DNA of 64,000 nucleotides from Pedobacter ginsengisoli (GCF_002736205.1 NZ_CP024091.1:1488001-1552000); one strand, 5' to 3'. Counted from the first letter of the stretch, positions 1-10,066 are shown. Notes: generated by a model not told the origin, from the letters alone. Program-made: numbers and translations.

Positions 1-196
1 AAAATAGAAGAGGTGAGCAATTTAAAACCATATGAGATGGCAGCTTATGAAGCAAGTTTGAAAATCGCAAGGGATAATTATAGCCACGATGAAACGATTA
101 GGAAAGAGAGTAGGCATGAGGGAGATTTGGAAATTGCCATAACACTTATTACAAAAGGCTACAGGTCTATCTAAAGAAGAGATCGAAAAATTATAA
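1..196 (+). pseudogene. Rpn/PD-(D/E)XK transposase-like C-terminus, frameshifted, cut by left edge
   Basis: An open frame enters from the left edge and reads KIEEVSNLKPYEMAAYEAS, continuing to a premature stop at 172-174. Shifting frame near position 160 restores the ending TGLSKEEIEKL with a stop at 194-196, so an indel has broken the end of the gene. The short charged tail with a final 'GLS.EEIEKL' helix is typical of the C-terminus of the Rpn (PD-(D/E)XK nuclease, putative transposase) family common in Bacteroidota; the nuclease core would lie left of the window and is not seen. Bases 13-108 are nearly identical to 6583-6678. Family assignment is from the tail only. Confidence 0.5.
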
Positions 197-229
197 ACTT
201 TACAATCTCTTCTGTTCAAATGAAAAAAC

Positions 230-3200
230 TTAAGGTTTTGAAATAACCGTTATTGCGTTACTGTAAGCAGTTACACCCGGATTATAAAGGCATTGCAACA
301 TAGCGGCTCCGTTTTCAAAAGTTCCTTCTTGTGTTACAGTTACTTCATAGCTTACGTCGGACCTTCCTGAAGGTAAAAAATCCATAAACAGCTGCTGACC
401 TGTGTCCCTTACTGACCGGTAATATTGCATCCGGTCTTGATATTGTTGACCACTATTTGCATCTACTGGTTCAAATACACCTGCACGCTTATCTTCCAGT
501 TGTACAAAGCGCAGGTTCACAGCTGTTTCTATAGTCAATACAATTTTAATCCTTTCGCCTAATTTTAAGATAGGTTTATCTGAAAGTGGAGTCCAGGTGT
601 TCTTCTGCTTATCATAACTAAACAAAGTTTTCTTCAGTTTTACCTTATTATTAGCCTCATCTGCTGGCGCTTCAGTACTGAAGTAATGCCATGTAATACC
701 GCCACTAACGGCATTGTTTGCAGATAATGTAACTGGAGATACTTTGTTCAGGCTAATGAATTGGTTGCGTTGTCCGGCTAAAAGACCATTTGAGCTGCTC
801 ATCTGCTTGCCGGCAATATGAGCAGAAACAGAATCGGATACAAAACTGGCTTTAATCATTGCGGACTCCTTAAGCATATCGATAGCTGCCGCAGTACCTG
901 TGGTTGTGCGCCAACTATAATCCTGCTTGGCCGACAGCATCCATTTACTTAACCCATCAGCAACCCTTGTATTTTGCCCGGCCTCAGTAAAGGCCTCATA
1001 AAGCATTGCAATGGTTTCTTCTTTTGAATGGCTCAAATCATCACCATCCGAAATTTCTTTCCAGCGCATTCCATTTCGTTCGTCGTTTATTGCCCGTTGT
1101 TGTATGTTACTAAGCTGAGCAAGAGCCTTTTTATAAATCTGATTATCTGGAGTCGAATATTTTAATGACACAATGATCCATAAGGCCTGGTCATATAAAC
1201 GTCTCTTGTTTATGTCTTTTTCGGCAAGTTCAAGAGTCGCGTTTATTTTTTTGATGACAGCAGGACTAAGGGGGTATTGCTTTTTCCAGAATGACCGCGA
1301 GTAGGTACAAAAAAGGTTATCATATGTATTGTTTGTAATGTACGACGAATCGATATATGAAATTAATCGTCGTATAAAATTTGAATGCTTTTGATAATCA
1401 TTCGATTCCCATCCTTGCTGATTTAATTTACCAAATCCCCTTAATACATAATTGGATATCCAGATATTGCTTTTTCCACCTTCAAACCACGGAAGCGCTC
1501 CATAGAAATCTTGCATAGCATACAGCTTTTCTAAATGGCTGGAAATTATAGACTTGTTACTGATGGTATCAAGAACCTGATACAGTTGCTTTTGCTGTTT
1601 AGTGGTTTGATTTGCCAGATTCAACCAAGGCATTGCCGCTTCAGTCAGTTCGTCTGGAAGTTTACGTTCAGTAGTGTCTGAAACCTGCTGTGCACCTATT
1701 TTAAATGATTTTGAAAGCTCAGGCTGAGTACGCATTAGCTGGTTTGCGGTTATCCGGGCGTATAGCTTATTAAATACCTGTTCAGAACAGTTGAATGAAT
1801 AATTAGCTAAAAATGGTAAAGAGTTGATTAATGCTGCCTGCGGTTTACTATCTACATAGAGACTAAGGCCATACAAATCTGCATCATCTGGTAGCTTGGG
1901 TGCCTGCACCAAAGTGTCTTTCCTTGAAAACACAAGGGGCACCTGCTTGCGCATAAATACCTTTTTAGGTAGTATCGGTAAAGTGTGCTCTTCAGCATCG
2001 GCCAGTGAGCCTCCGCTTACATTAGTTATAATTGTCAACGGGTTCAACTGATCTTCGGGTACTTTAAATGCAAAACCTGCTGTTTCAGTTATCTTTCCCG
2101 CTACTTTAATAACTTTAAGGGCAGGCTCTTTGAGTATTTTTGCTGTTAAGTCTTCACCGCTAACTGCATCCTCTATTTTACAGCTAAATTTGACATCCAT
2201 TGCAGCACTATCCAGATTACTGATCCTGCTTTTTAGAACTATTTCATCGCCCTGGTATAATAGTCGTGGCATGTTAGGTTGAACCATCAGGTCTAACCGC
2301 GTATTTAGTTTTCGCTCTGCATAGGCGAATAGGCCACTTTTTGTGTGTGCCAGAAGCTTCCAGTTCCATGCAGTGGCTGTTTGAGGCATGGTAAAGCTAA
2401 AGGTGTACAGTCCGTTTTTATCAGCGTATAGCTTTGGATAAAAGAACGCCGTTTCATTGAAATCTTTACGTACCATTGGATGTGGCTCCGGGGAAGCTGG
2501 AAGTACGATCTTCCCTTTGGTGCTAATGATTAATAGGCCATTTGCAGCTTTTGAACCATAGATAGCAGTGGCATCGGCACCTTTTAATACCATAGCATCG
2601 GTTGCTGAAGCCGCATCAAAATCCTTTAATGAGCCTGCATACGGAACACCATCTAGTATGATGAGAGGCTGCGCATTCTCAACAAGTGAGTTTATGCCCT
2701 TTACGACAATTGTACTCCCGGTAGTAACGTATCTTGGTACATCAGCTATGTTAAGTCCAGCTACTTTACCTTGCAGCAGCTTTTCTTCAAAATCTAGATC
2801 GCTCATCGGTGTTATAGGCAATCCTGCTACACGGCCACTTAGTTGTTGCAACATAGCATCAGCTTCATATTCATCAATGAATTCGTTTTGATTATTGAAA
2901 CCTTTATTAGGTGTCCAAGGGTAATAATTGTGGTTGACATCGTTAATTCTTCGGCTCCAGCCATCACGTAGATGCCCGCTAAAATAACGGTTGCCAGGTA
3001 TGATCCACTGATGAGCAGCAAGCTTGTCTAATGCAGCATCATACATGCCCGTCATAATTTGTGCTGCAATATTTTGTTTGTCTGTTTTTACCGATACCAT
3101 AAAAGTTTCCTTTGTACCTGGAGCCAGTACTTTTCTGTATTTTTCTATAATGATTTCGGGTTTTGCTGAAGGAGGGGGAACAAGATAGATGTTTTGGTCG

Positions 3201-6200
3201 TCGCGGTACAATTTATTGTTTAGTACATAAGCCTTTGTTATAACAACTGACTCTAATGCATCTTTTGGTACTGTGAAACTATACACCTGCATTCCCTTGG
3301 CTTGATACTGTGTGTGATAGGTGGTTTTTACTACAATACTCTGTTTCTGGCGAACATAGTATGTTAGCCCGTATATGACATAAGCGCTGTCTATAGTAGC
3401 AGTTTGGTAATCCAGTTTATCCCCCGGTTTGGCTGTATTGAGGGATAGGTAATTAAAGTCATCAGCATAACCTGGATTTTCCCTTTGTTCGGTATCAAAT
3501 ACGTCAAAACGGAAACTATAAAGGCCTGATAATTCTCCGGAATGGCTTGAGGTTGCTATGAACTCATACTCGCCAGCTTTGAGTAATGTTTTGTCTAATT
3601 GAAATTGAACTGTACTATCTATTGGTATAGTTTTTTCAAGAACTAATTTCTTTTCCAATCTTGTCTTTTGAAGGGATTCTTCATTTGGAAACCATGCTTT
3701 TAATTGATCTTTAGTATATAGCCATTGATCTATAGTTTCGCTACGAGTGGTATCGGGAACAACAATATTTTGAAAAATGCTGATATGAACCTCCTTGACT
3801 TTGAATTTGCTGTTTTCTGTTTTTGCAGTGATGTTTAGCTTTGGTAGGTTTTTTCTATCGTACTGATTTGCTGCAGGAATTTGAATATTAATAGGCCATG
3901 AAGACGTGTAGAATGTATTTTCCTGGCTGGTGCTTTCGCCAGTGGCTTCTGTAGCCGTTGCCGATAATCTGTAGCTGATAACCAATTCCTTATCAGGGTT
4001 ATTAAGGTTTTTCTTTGGTAGGTTTACATCAATTACTTTTATCACTAACATGCCTTTTTCATCAGTATAACCAAGGGTATCTGTTACTATGGGATTAATA
4101 TATATATTATTTCCAAAGTAATTAGACTCTCTTATTACCTGATACGCAATTTTTACATGGTTAAGATCTGCACCGCTCAGTGATTTCACTTTAATCTTTA
4201 CCTCAAAAGGCTCGCCTGGCAATGGGGCATCCGCAGGCTTTTCCATTGTTATTTCCATTGTAGGCCGTTTGTATTCCTCAACCTTAAAATCACCATTATC
4301 ACCATCTATTACATCACCACCAATAAACCATCTTCCGGTCATTCCGTTTTTTGGAATAAGGAAAGAACCAGAAAAGCTACCATAATTATCAGGGATAAGC
4401 TTTACAGAATCAACTGTTCTGTAATTAGGATCCTTTAATTTTAATATGGGTTTATTTTGGGCCAGCCAGTTCTTGAAATATTTGTTTGCTTTACTGAAGA
4501 TGATGTTTTCACCTGTTGAAGGATCTCTGCTAAGCATAACGATTTTGTATTGTAAACGCTGCCCCGGCCGATAAATTCCCCTGTCGGTATAAATTTGTAA
4601 TCTTGCCTGATTGTCATAGAACTCTTCCAGATCATCGTAATCTTCCGTATTATATATCTCACGAGGCAATCTGTCTTTCGTTTTATTAAAGTTATGTATT
4701 AGGGTATCTTTGCCAGAAATGAACATAAATTCTTTAGAATCAGGTCGCGACTTTATGGGTATAAAGCCTTTAGCATTAGAGCTAATTTGCTCAGTTGTGT
4801 GAGTAGGGAGAAGCTCTGTTGCTTTCACCCCGCTCATCGGGAAACCCGTTTTTCTGTTTAACAATATAAATTGATCCCTAGTGTTAACAACAGCAATGTC
4901 AGAAATCTGAAACTGAATGTATTCCATCTGGCTCAGATTAGCTGTGTCTTTAATTTTAGTAGGTGAAAAAACTAGATTATAGCGCCCCAGAGGTAAACTG
5001 TCCAGCTTTAGGTAAAGGGCATGTTTGTCGAAATCATCAGCTCCGGCAGGTAAGAGGAAGCTGGAATCACGGATTGCAGGACGGTTTAGCAGAACCTCCA
5101 TTCGTTCTCTTTTTAAGCTTGAAATTTCTTCTTTGACGCCAATTTTAACGATACGGTAATGGATTTTTTGTACACTCCGGTATTTTACAGTGAGCAAGAT
5201 TGGTGTAGTAGTCATCTGCAGATTTGTAACTTGAATCCTGATCTCTGGGTTTTTAATCTTTTTAAGTAAGTTTTCTAATGTTTTTTTATAGAGAGGAACC
5301 TCATTTAAAACGTTTTGATGTTGCTCATACAATTGGACTGCCTGCTTAAGCTTGCCTTTGTATTGAATATCAAATTTTTGTCCGTATTTGATACCATTAT
5401 AGTATTGTTGCTGAAATAAATAAAAGGCTGCTGTAGCCTTTATACTATTGAAAGGAGAGGATAAGTTTTTTTGAAGATAAGCTGTCCAGGAGTTTGACAA
5501 CAAGTTGGGCATCCTGGAATAGAGATAATATTTGGCCAGCATCTGAATATATTGCAGTTCTTCAGGTTTTGAGTTGTGTTTACGCATCCAAAGTGCATAA
5601 ATATCCATCAAATTTGAATGGATTTTGGCGGTGTCTAATGAAGATTGCAATGCAGACTGGAAGCTTTTGGGTTCAGATGTTATGAGTGTATGAATATCTT
5701 GATCGGACAGCTTAAGGGTATTGGGTTTTCCAGCTTCGAACCCGATACGCTCAGCAAGAGCTATGTCTGGAAGATCGGCTTTGAATAGTAATTTCTCGGC
5801 ATTGGATGAGAGCCACGACATATCTGTGTTTTTACTCGGTATGGCTGAGCTGCTAAGCCGAAATGCTTCTTTGAAATGATATTTAACTAAACTGTCGCGT
5901 TGGGGTACATTCATAGCACCGTAATTGGCCTGAAGATTCTTTGTTTCGAAAGTACTAGGTCGAAATTTTAAGTATCTGCGCTCAAATAAAAATATTCTAC
6001 GTGCCTGTATCAGGTGCATAGTAGTTTTTAGCAAGGGCGATGATTTTTTGTCGAAAAGTAAACTATCTATAAAAGCACTATTCCTGAAGTACAAGCTATC
6101 CTCGGTCTTTAAGTCCTTAATAAGCATGGTGTAATACCAGCATCGCGCTAAATCGATATTATTACCGGTTCGGATTGACTCTTCCTTTTTCTTATTGACA

Positions 6201-6343
6201 GTATTTAGTGTTTCTTCCAGCTGATTTTTTGTTTTTATTGAGGTTTCAATTTTTGTCCAAACAGAATCGGTAGGGTTGGTTTGCGCAAATGCAATTGAAG
6301 TGTTAAAAAAAGTGAATAGTGTGCAGGCAAGGATAAGGCGCAT
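230..6343 (-). CDS. Alpha-2-macroglobulin (MG2-domain) family protein with inserted TonB plug-like domain
   Basis: A giant secreted or envelope protein of about 2037 residues. I chose the ATG at 6343 because it begins a good signal peptide (MRLILACTLFTFFNTSIAFAQ, written here as 21 residues less its first Met: RLILACTLFTFFNTSIAFAQ); the frame extends upstream to a GTG at 6391 that adds a polar stretch. A helical N-terminal half precedes MG-type beta domains, including the YTDRGIYRPGQRLQYK signature of bacterial macroglobulins. Around residues 1160-1280 lies a segment resembling a TonB-dependent receptor plug (SGRVAGL, LIILDGVPYAG, VLKGADATAIYGSKAANG). Further on NCSEQ (Cys about 1519) matches the CxEQ thioester motif, followed by an alpha-alpha toroid-like region. 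Family knowledge: bacterial macroglobulins trap proteases covalently. Usual length is about 1600-1900, so this one is long. It stands alone, with no penicillin-binding protein 1C neighbour. Confidence 0.85.
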   Translation of the reverse strand: MRLILACTLFTFFNTSIAFAQTNPTDSVWTKIETSIKTKNQLEETLNTVNKKKEESIRTGNNIDLARCWYYTMLIKDLKTEDSLYFRNSAFIDSLLFDKKSSPLLKTTMHLIQARRIFLFERRYLKFRPSTFETKNLQANYGAMNVPQRDSLVKYHFKEAFRLSSSAIPSKNTDMSWLSSNAEKLLFKADLPDIALAERIGFEAGKPNTLKLSDQDIHTLITSEPKSFQSALQSSLDTAKIHSNLMDIYALWMRKHNSKPEELQYIQMLAKYYLYSRMPNLLSNSWTAYLQKNLSSPFNSIKATAAFYLFQQQYYNGIKYGQKFDIQYKGKLKQAVQLYEQHQNVLNEVPLYKKTLENLLKKIKNPEIRIQVTNLQMTTTPILLTVKYRSVQKIHYRIVKIGVKEEISSLKRERMEVLLNRPAIRDSSFLLPAGADDFDKHALYLKLDSLPLGRYNLVFSPTKIKDTANLSQMEYIQFQISDIAVVNTRDQFILLNRKTGFPMSGVKATELLPTHTTEQISSNAKGFIPIKSRPDSKEFMFISGKDTLIHNFNKTKDRLPREIYNTEDYDDLEEFYDNQARLQIYTDRGIYRPGQRLQYKIVMLSRDPSTGENIIFSKANKYFKNWLAQNKPILKLKDPNYRTVDSVKLIPDNYGSFSGSFLIPKNGMTGRWFIGGDVIDGDNGDFKVEEYKRPTMEITMEKPADAPLPGEPFEVKIKVKSLSGADLNHVKIAYQVIRESNYFGNNIYINPIVTDTLGYTDEKGMLVIKVIDVNLPKKNLNNPDKELVISYRLSATATEATGESTSQENTFYTSSWPINIQIPAANQYDRKNLPKLNITAKTENSKFKVKEVHISIFQNIVVPDTTRSETIDQWLYTKDQLKAWFPNEESLQKTRLEKKLVLEKTIPIDSTVQFQLDKTLLKAGEYEFIATSSHSGELSGLYSFRFDVFDTEQRENPGYADDFNYLSLNTAKPGDKLDYQTATIDSAYVIYGLTYYVRQKQSIVVKTTYHTQYQAKGMQVYSFTVPKDALESVVITKAYVLNNKLYRDDQNIYLVPPPSAKPEIIIEKYRKVLAPGTKETFMVSVKTDKQNIAAQIMTGMYDAALDKLAAHQWIIPGNRYFSGHLRDGWSRRINDVNHNYYPWTPNKGFNNQNEFIDEYEADAMLQQLSGRVAGLPITPMSDLDFEEKLLQGKVAGLNIADVPRYVTTGSTIVVKGINSLVENAQPLIILDGVPYAGSLKDFDAASATDAMVLKGADATAIYGSKAANGLLIISTKGKIVLPASPEPHPMVRKDFNETAFFYPKLYADKNGLYTFSFTMPQTATAWNWKLLAHTKSGLFAYAERKLNTRLDLMVQPNMPRLLYQGDEIVLKSRISNLDSAAMDVKFSCKIEDAVSGEDLTAKILKEPALKVIKVAGKITETAGFAFKVPEDQLNPLTIITNVSGGSLADAEEHTLPILPKKVFMRKQVPLVFSRKDTLVQAPKLPDDADLYGLSLYVDSKPQAALINSLPFLANYSFNCSEQVFNKLYARITANQLMRTQPELSKSFKIGAQQVSDTTERKLPDELTEAAMPWLNLANQTTKQQKQLYQVLDTISNKSIISSHLEKLYAMQDFYGALPWFEGGKSNIWISNYVLRGFGKLNQQGWESNDYQKHSNFIRRLISYIDSSYITNNTYDNLFCTYSRSFWKKQYPLSPAVIKKINATLELAEKDINKRRLYDQALWIIVSLKYSTPDNQIYKKALAQLSNIQQRAINDERNGMRWKEISDGDDLSHSKEETIAMLYEAFTEAGQNTRVADGLSKWMLSAKQDYSWRTTTGTAAAIDMLKESAMIKASFVSDSVSAHIAGKQMSSSNGLLAGQRNQFISLNKVSPVTLSANNAVSGGITWHYFSTEAPADEANNKVKLKKTLFSYDKQKNTWTPLSDKPILKLGERIKIVLTIETAVNLRFVQLEDKRAGVFEPVDANSGQQYQDRMQYYRSVRDTGQQLFMDFLPSGRSDVSYEVTVTQEGTFENGAAMLQCLYNPGVTAYSNAITVISKP

Positions 6344-6582
6344 ATGAGAAACGGTAATTGGTATTATGCAATTTAGTAATTTGAAATTCACTTTTCATAC
6401 TTAAAATCAAGAAGATGGTAATGTACAGAATTGCATTTTGCGAGAGCAGATTCTGGTCGCCTTTACCATATTTTATAAATGTAAAAGTCAGCAAAACAGT
6501 TAATTTTACTGATTTGTGTTTTAATTAATAATTAAATAAATGCTCTTGCTAGCTTTGCAGAAACATATTTGAATTAACAGGG

Positions 6583-6816
6583 GTGAGCAATTTAAACCCA
6601 GATGAAATGGCTGCTTATGAAGCAAGTTTGAAAATTGCAAGGGATAATTATAGTCACGATGAAACGATTAGGAAAGAGGGAGAGCTGAAGGGGAAGCTAG
6701 AAGGAAAACTGGAAGAAAAGCGTGAAACTCCTATAAAACTTATTTCCATCAATATTCCTATTGAGAAGATTGATGAAATAACAGGTCTTCCCATAGAGGA
6801 GATTGAAAAATTATAA
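6583..6816 (+). pseudogene. Rpn transposase-like C-terminal remnant
   Basis: A 77-residue frame from a GTG start that matches only the tail of the Rpn/PD-(D/E)XK nuclease family: SNLNPDEMAAYEAS, a charged GELKGKLEGKLEEK linker and ITGLPIEEIEKL. The nuclease domain is absent, and the sequence upstream of 6583 is unrelated to the other copy, so this is probably a 5'-truncated relic, although the frame is intact. Its first 96 bases are almost the same as 13-108, placing two relics in the same orientation on either side of the macroglobulin gene. It could be translated as a short peptide; nothing indicates a function. Confidence 0.5.
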
Positions 6817-6846
6817 TCTATAATCTTTCAATGATAATAAAATCTG

Positions 6847-7353
6847 TTAGGTCAATAGTTTTTCATACGCCAATCTGGAACTGCCTCTGAAAAATACTTC
6901 GCCACAATACACATATCCTGCTTTCTCAAAAACATGTTTCATTGCGCCATTATCAAAGTTAGTGTCGGCTTTAACGCTATTTATGTTGTTGTTTCGTGCA
7001 AAATCCTCTATATAGTTCAGCATCTTACCCGACAGTCCTTTCCTAAGATGATCTTCGGAAATTGCGACTCTGTGAAAAACTACAAAATTATCATCAGTTA
7101 ACCATTTTCCTTTTATTTCTGCATATGCAGGTTCATCATTGATTAGAATTGCGCAATATCCTGCTATGCTATCACCATCGGCTAGTACAAATCCAGCATC
7201 TTGTTCTATATCTTTTTCAACAATTTGAGGATTTGGATAACCGTCCTGCCATTGGTTACTTCCATCTTCTTTTCTGCGTTGAATTGCATTTTGTAAGATC
7301 ACCCATATTTGCGGTAAATCATTTAACGTTGCTTTTCTAAAAATGTATTCCAT
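6847..7353 (-). CDS. GNAT family N-acetyltransferase
   Basis: A 168-residue protein with the GNAT fold pattern: N-terminal FRKATLNDLPQIWVIL, central strand with AGYCAILINDEPAY, and the acetyl-CoA-binding motif A around residues 112-125 (VAISEDHLRKGLSGKMLNYIE fits the Q/RxxGxG/A loop loosely). The C-terminal ALEKAGY-like strand is seen as VFEKAGYVYCGEVFF. Such enzymes transfer an acetyl group from acetyl-CoA to an amine; the substrate cannot be told from sequence. It is a single cytoplasmic gene, divergent from the serine hydrolase at 7432. Confidence 0.85.
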   Translation of the reverse strand: MEYIFRKATLNDLPQIWVILQNAIQRRKEDGSNQWQDGYPNPQIVEKDIEQDAGFVLADGDSIAGYCAILINDEPAYAEIKGKWLTDDNFVVFHRVAISEDHLRKGLSGKMLNYIEDFARNNNINSVKADTNFDNGAMKHVFEKAGYVYCGEVFFRGSSRLAYEKLLT

Positions 7354-7431
7354 ATTGGTGCAAAGTTTACTAAATATATCCAGATGTAAGTGCAGAAAAT
7401 TTTATATTAGACTTACCAATTACAAACTCTC

Positions 7432-9120
7432 ATGAAAATCTCCAAAAAGAAGTTTATTGTCTTGCTTTTATGCTCGCTGATACCCTCAATAGGGGTATGT
7501 GCCCAGGTACTGCCAGATTCTGTCATGAAAAAAGTAGACGGTTTATTTGCGAAATGGAATACACCAAACACGCCAGGTTGCGTGATTGGAATTGTGCGTA
7601 ATGATTCGCTGATTTATGCAAAAGGCTATGGTTTGGCCAATATGGAGTATGGAATACCAAATACGCCCGAAACGATTTATCATATGGCATCTATTTCCAA
7701 GCAATTTACTGCTTATGCAATTGTTTTGCTGGCTCAACAGGGAAAACTAAAGTTAGATGATGATGTTCGTAAGTATCTTTCCTGGTTCCCGGATCTGAAA
7801 GAAAAAATAACGATCAGGCACCTGCTAAATCATACCAGTGGTGTCAGAGATCAGTGGCAATTGCTGGCGATATCGGGCACCAGACTTGACGATGTAATTA
7901 AACAGGAGCATATTGTTAAATTGCTTAGTAAGCAAAGGGCGTTAAACTTTAAACCTGGAGATCATTATACTTACTCAAACAGTGGTTTTACCATGCTGGC
8001 AGAAATTGTAAAATCTGTTACGGGCAAAACACTTAGACAGTTTACGGATTCTCTCATTTTTAAGCCTCTGGGTATGAGCAATACCCACTTTCATGATGAT
8101 TACACGGAGGTGGTGAAAAACCGATCATACTCATATTTTCCTCGTGAGGGTGGTGGTTTTGGTAATAGTGTTTTATCTTATTCTAATGTAGGAGCAACCA
8201 GTTTATTTACCAATGTGAATGATTTGTCGAAATGGTTGATAAACTTTTACAATCCTAAGGCGGGTACAGCAGAAGATATTAAATTATTGACGCAAAAAGG
8301 TAAGCTGAACAATGGTGTAGAATCATCATACGCATTGGGAATTGTTGTAAAAGAATTTAAAGGCTGGAGGCAGTACACCCATAATGGTGCCGATGCAGGC
8401 TACAGAACATTCGCGACTAGCTTTCCTGATCTGAAAATGGGCTTTATTATTTTTAGCAATGTTGGAGATTTTGATATCGGCCGAAAGGGTGATGAATTAG
8501 TTAGTCTTTTTGTTAAAGATATCACCAAAAAAGTAAATAACACTGTTGCATTGGTAATTGACACCAGTAAGGCGGTTTTAGACGATGTAGCAAGGGCTGC
8601 AAAATTCTCTGGTAATTATATTGCTGATGATGGCACCCAGTTTAATTTTAAATTAGACTATCAGAAACTATATTGGGAAAGGTATGGGCATACCGATCTT
8701 TTGTTAAAAGCGGGAAAAGATACTTTTATGGTAGCTGATGCGCCCAATGTTAAGTTTCTGTTTGATATAGCAAGCAGCAAAGAAACCCAGGTAAAACAAT
8801 GGTGGCCAGACGGAAAACGTTCTTTGTTAAAGTATTCACCAACTGCCAACCTTACAGATAAGCAATTGCAAGCCTACGCAGGTACTTATTATTGCCCTGA
8901 GCTGGATTGTAAATATGGTATTGTGCTAAAAGGTAAAGATTTGATACTGACCAATAGCAAGTATGAGGATACTAAGCTACAGCTTATTGGAATGGATCAT
9001 CTGCGCAGTAATTTCTGGTGGATGGGTCATTTGAAGGTATTACGTGACAATAAAAATCAGATCGCAGGTTTTGAAGTCAATGATGGCAGGGTAATGCATT
9101 TGAGGTTTAATAAAATATAA
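7432..9120 (+). CDS. Serine hydrolase, class C beta-lactamase/D-alanyl-D-alanine peptidase fold
   Basis: A 562-residue exported protein with a signal peptide ending near VCAQ (residue 25). The beta-lactamase/PBP4-like domain (residues about 30-370) has the three catalytic motifs: SISK with nucleophile Ser87 and Lys90, YSN at 181-183, and HNG in QYTHNGADAG near residue 318. A C-terminal 180-residue beta-rich region (YxGxY repeats such as FSGNYIADDGTQF and YAGTYYCPELDCKY) is the lipocalin-like domain often attached to this family in Bacteroidota. It probably hydrolyses peptides or esters in the periplasm. A role in beta-lactam resistance is not implied. It is convergent with the next gene, with only 7 bases between the stops. 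Confidence 0.9.
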   Translation: MKISKKKFIVLLLCSLIPSIGVCAQVLPDSVMKKVDGLFAKWNTPNTPGCVIGIVRNDSLIYAKGYGLANMEYGIPNTPETIYHMASISKQFTAYAIVLLAQQGKLKLDDDVRKYLSWFPDLKEKITIRHLLNHTSGVRDQWQLLAISGTRLDDVIKQEHIVKLLSKQRALNFKPGDHYTYSNSGFTMLAEIVKSVTGKTLRQFTDSLIFKPLGMSNTHFHDDYTEVVKNRSYSYFPREGGGFGNSVLSYSNVGATSLFTNVNDLSKWLINFYNPKAGTAEDIKLLTQKGKLNNGVESSYALGIVVKEFKGWRQYTHNGADAGYRTFATSFPDLKMGFIIFSNVGDFDIGRKGDELVSLFVKDITKKVNNTVALVIDTSKAVLDDVARAAKFSGNYIADDGTQFNFKLDYQKLYWERYGHTDLLLKAGKDTFMVADAPNVKFLFDIASSKETQVKQWWPDGKRSLLKYSPTANLTDKQLQAYAGTYYCPELDCKYGIVLKGKDLILTNSKYEDTKLQLIGMDHLRSNFWWMGHLKVLRDNKNQIAGFEVNDGRVMHLRFNKI

Positions 9121-9146
9121 CACCCCCCTAAAATGTTGGAGGTGTT
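9119..9146. terminator. Possible shared hairpin between convergent genes
   Basis: AACACC at 9119-9124 can pair with GGTGTT at 9141-9146, with further C/G bases inside the stem and a loop of about ten. It overlaps both gene ends and has no long T-run, so it is a weak candidate for a bidirectional terminator. Confidence 0.25.
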
Positions 9147-10066
9147 GGTTTAAGGTCAGAATCAAGAAAGTCATTGATCATTGGTATTATCCAATTCATG
9201 TGTTGCATCATGCCAATATGGGTTGTGCCTGGTATAATGGCTAGTCGGGATTTAGGCACCCCATGTATATCACCCATTTTGCCTCCGCCTTTGGCGCGAA
9301 ATAGCTCTAATGCGTGTTCATGTCGAACTCCATCAGCATCACCAATAGCCATAAATATTGGAGCTTTTATATTTTTTACTTCTTTTGACCAGTCATAAGG
9401 CTTAAGATCTATACTGAGAACCTTTTTTACATACTGCGGAAAAAGTTTAGGGTCGTTGCCCAGACTGTCATATTGTTTTTCAATAGGAGAACCTTTGAAC
9501 ATATCTGCAGTCATAGTAGCAAAACTTGCCTCTACATCTGGCCACCATCCATCATGTTTATATGTGCCCGACAAAATTATAAGTCGTCGAACCTGCTCAG
9601 GATGGCGCACAGCAACCTGAAAGGCCACTCCGCCACCCATGCTGTATCCTAAAATGTCTACACTATCTATTTTGAGGTGCTTAAGTAAGCCAGAAACATC
9701 ATCCGCCATATTTTCGTAGCTAAACTCTCTCGGTATATCCTTTGTACGACCATGACCTTGCATTTCTGCCACAATTACTTTCCTGTTTTTGGCAAACTGG
9801 GGTATAATGTGCGACCAGTTTAAAGGGATATTCATAAATGAGCCATGTAGCAATACCAGTGGTTTACCACTTCCGTAGACTTCGTAATACATTTTTAATC
9901 CGTTTACATCTGCATAGCCGCTGTCATCTGGTTTAATTTTTTGGTCGGCACCATTTTCTTTTACTTCTTTTGAAATGGTTTGCCCGTCTTTACTGGAGGG
10001 TTGGCAAGATGCAACTGCCACTATAATTGTAGCAATTGCGAGATAAGTTATTATGTGCTTTTTCAT
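9128..10066 (-). CDS. Alpha/beta hydrolase, predicted lipoprotein
   Basis: A 312-residue protein starting at the ATG at 10066. Sixteen in-frame codons upstream are left out because this Met begins a lipoprotein signal (MKKHIITYLAIATIIVAVAS followed by the lipobox Cys). The hydrolase core shows the oxyanion strand VLLHGSF, the nucleophile elbow GYSMGGG, an acid in IGDADG and a catalytic His in PGTTHIGMM. This resembles the haloperoxidase/epoxide-hydrolase-like group of exported alpha/beta hydrolases. The substrate is unknown. It should be anchored in an envelope membrane after lipid modification of the Cys. Confidence 0.87.
   Translation of the reverse strand: MKKHIITYLAIATIIVAVASCQPSSKDGQTISKEVKENGADQKIKPDDSGYADVNGLKMYYEVYGSGKPLVLLHGSFMNIPLNWSHIIPQFAKNRKVIVAEMQGHGRTKDIPREFSYENMADDVSGLLKHLKIDSVDILGYSMGGGVAFQVAVRHPEQVRRLIILSGTYKHDGWWPDVEASFATMTADMFKGSPIEKQYDSLGNDPKLFPQYVKKVLSIDLKPYDWSKEVKNIKAPIFMAIGDADGVRHEHALELFRAKGGGKMGDIHGVPKSRLAIIPGTTHIGMMQHMNWIIPMINDFLDSDLKPTPPTF

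Noticed and set aside
6303..6494. ATG at 6398 on the minus strand as start for the macroglobulin gene
   Set aside because: It is in another frame and runs to a stop at 6303; the in-frame ATG at 6343 gives a proper signal peptide.
7432..9120. Antibiotic-resistance beta-lactamase
   Set aside because: SxxK/YxN/HxG motifs define the wide serine hydrolase family; the attached lipocalin-like domain and lack of a regulator give no support for a resistance role.
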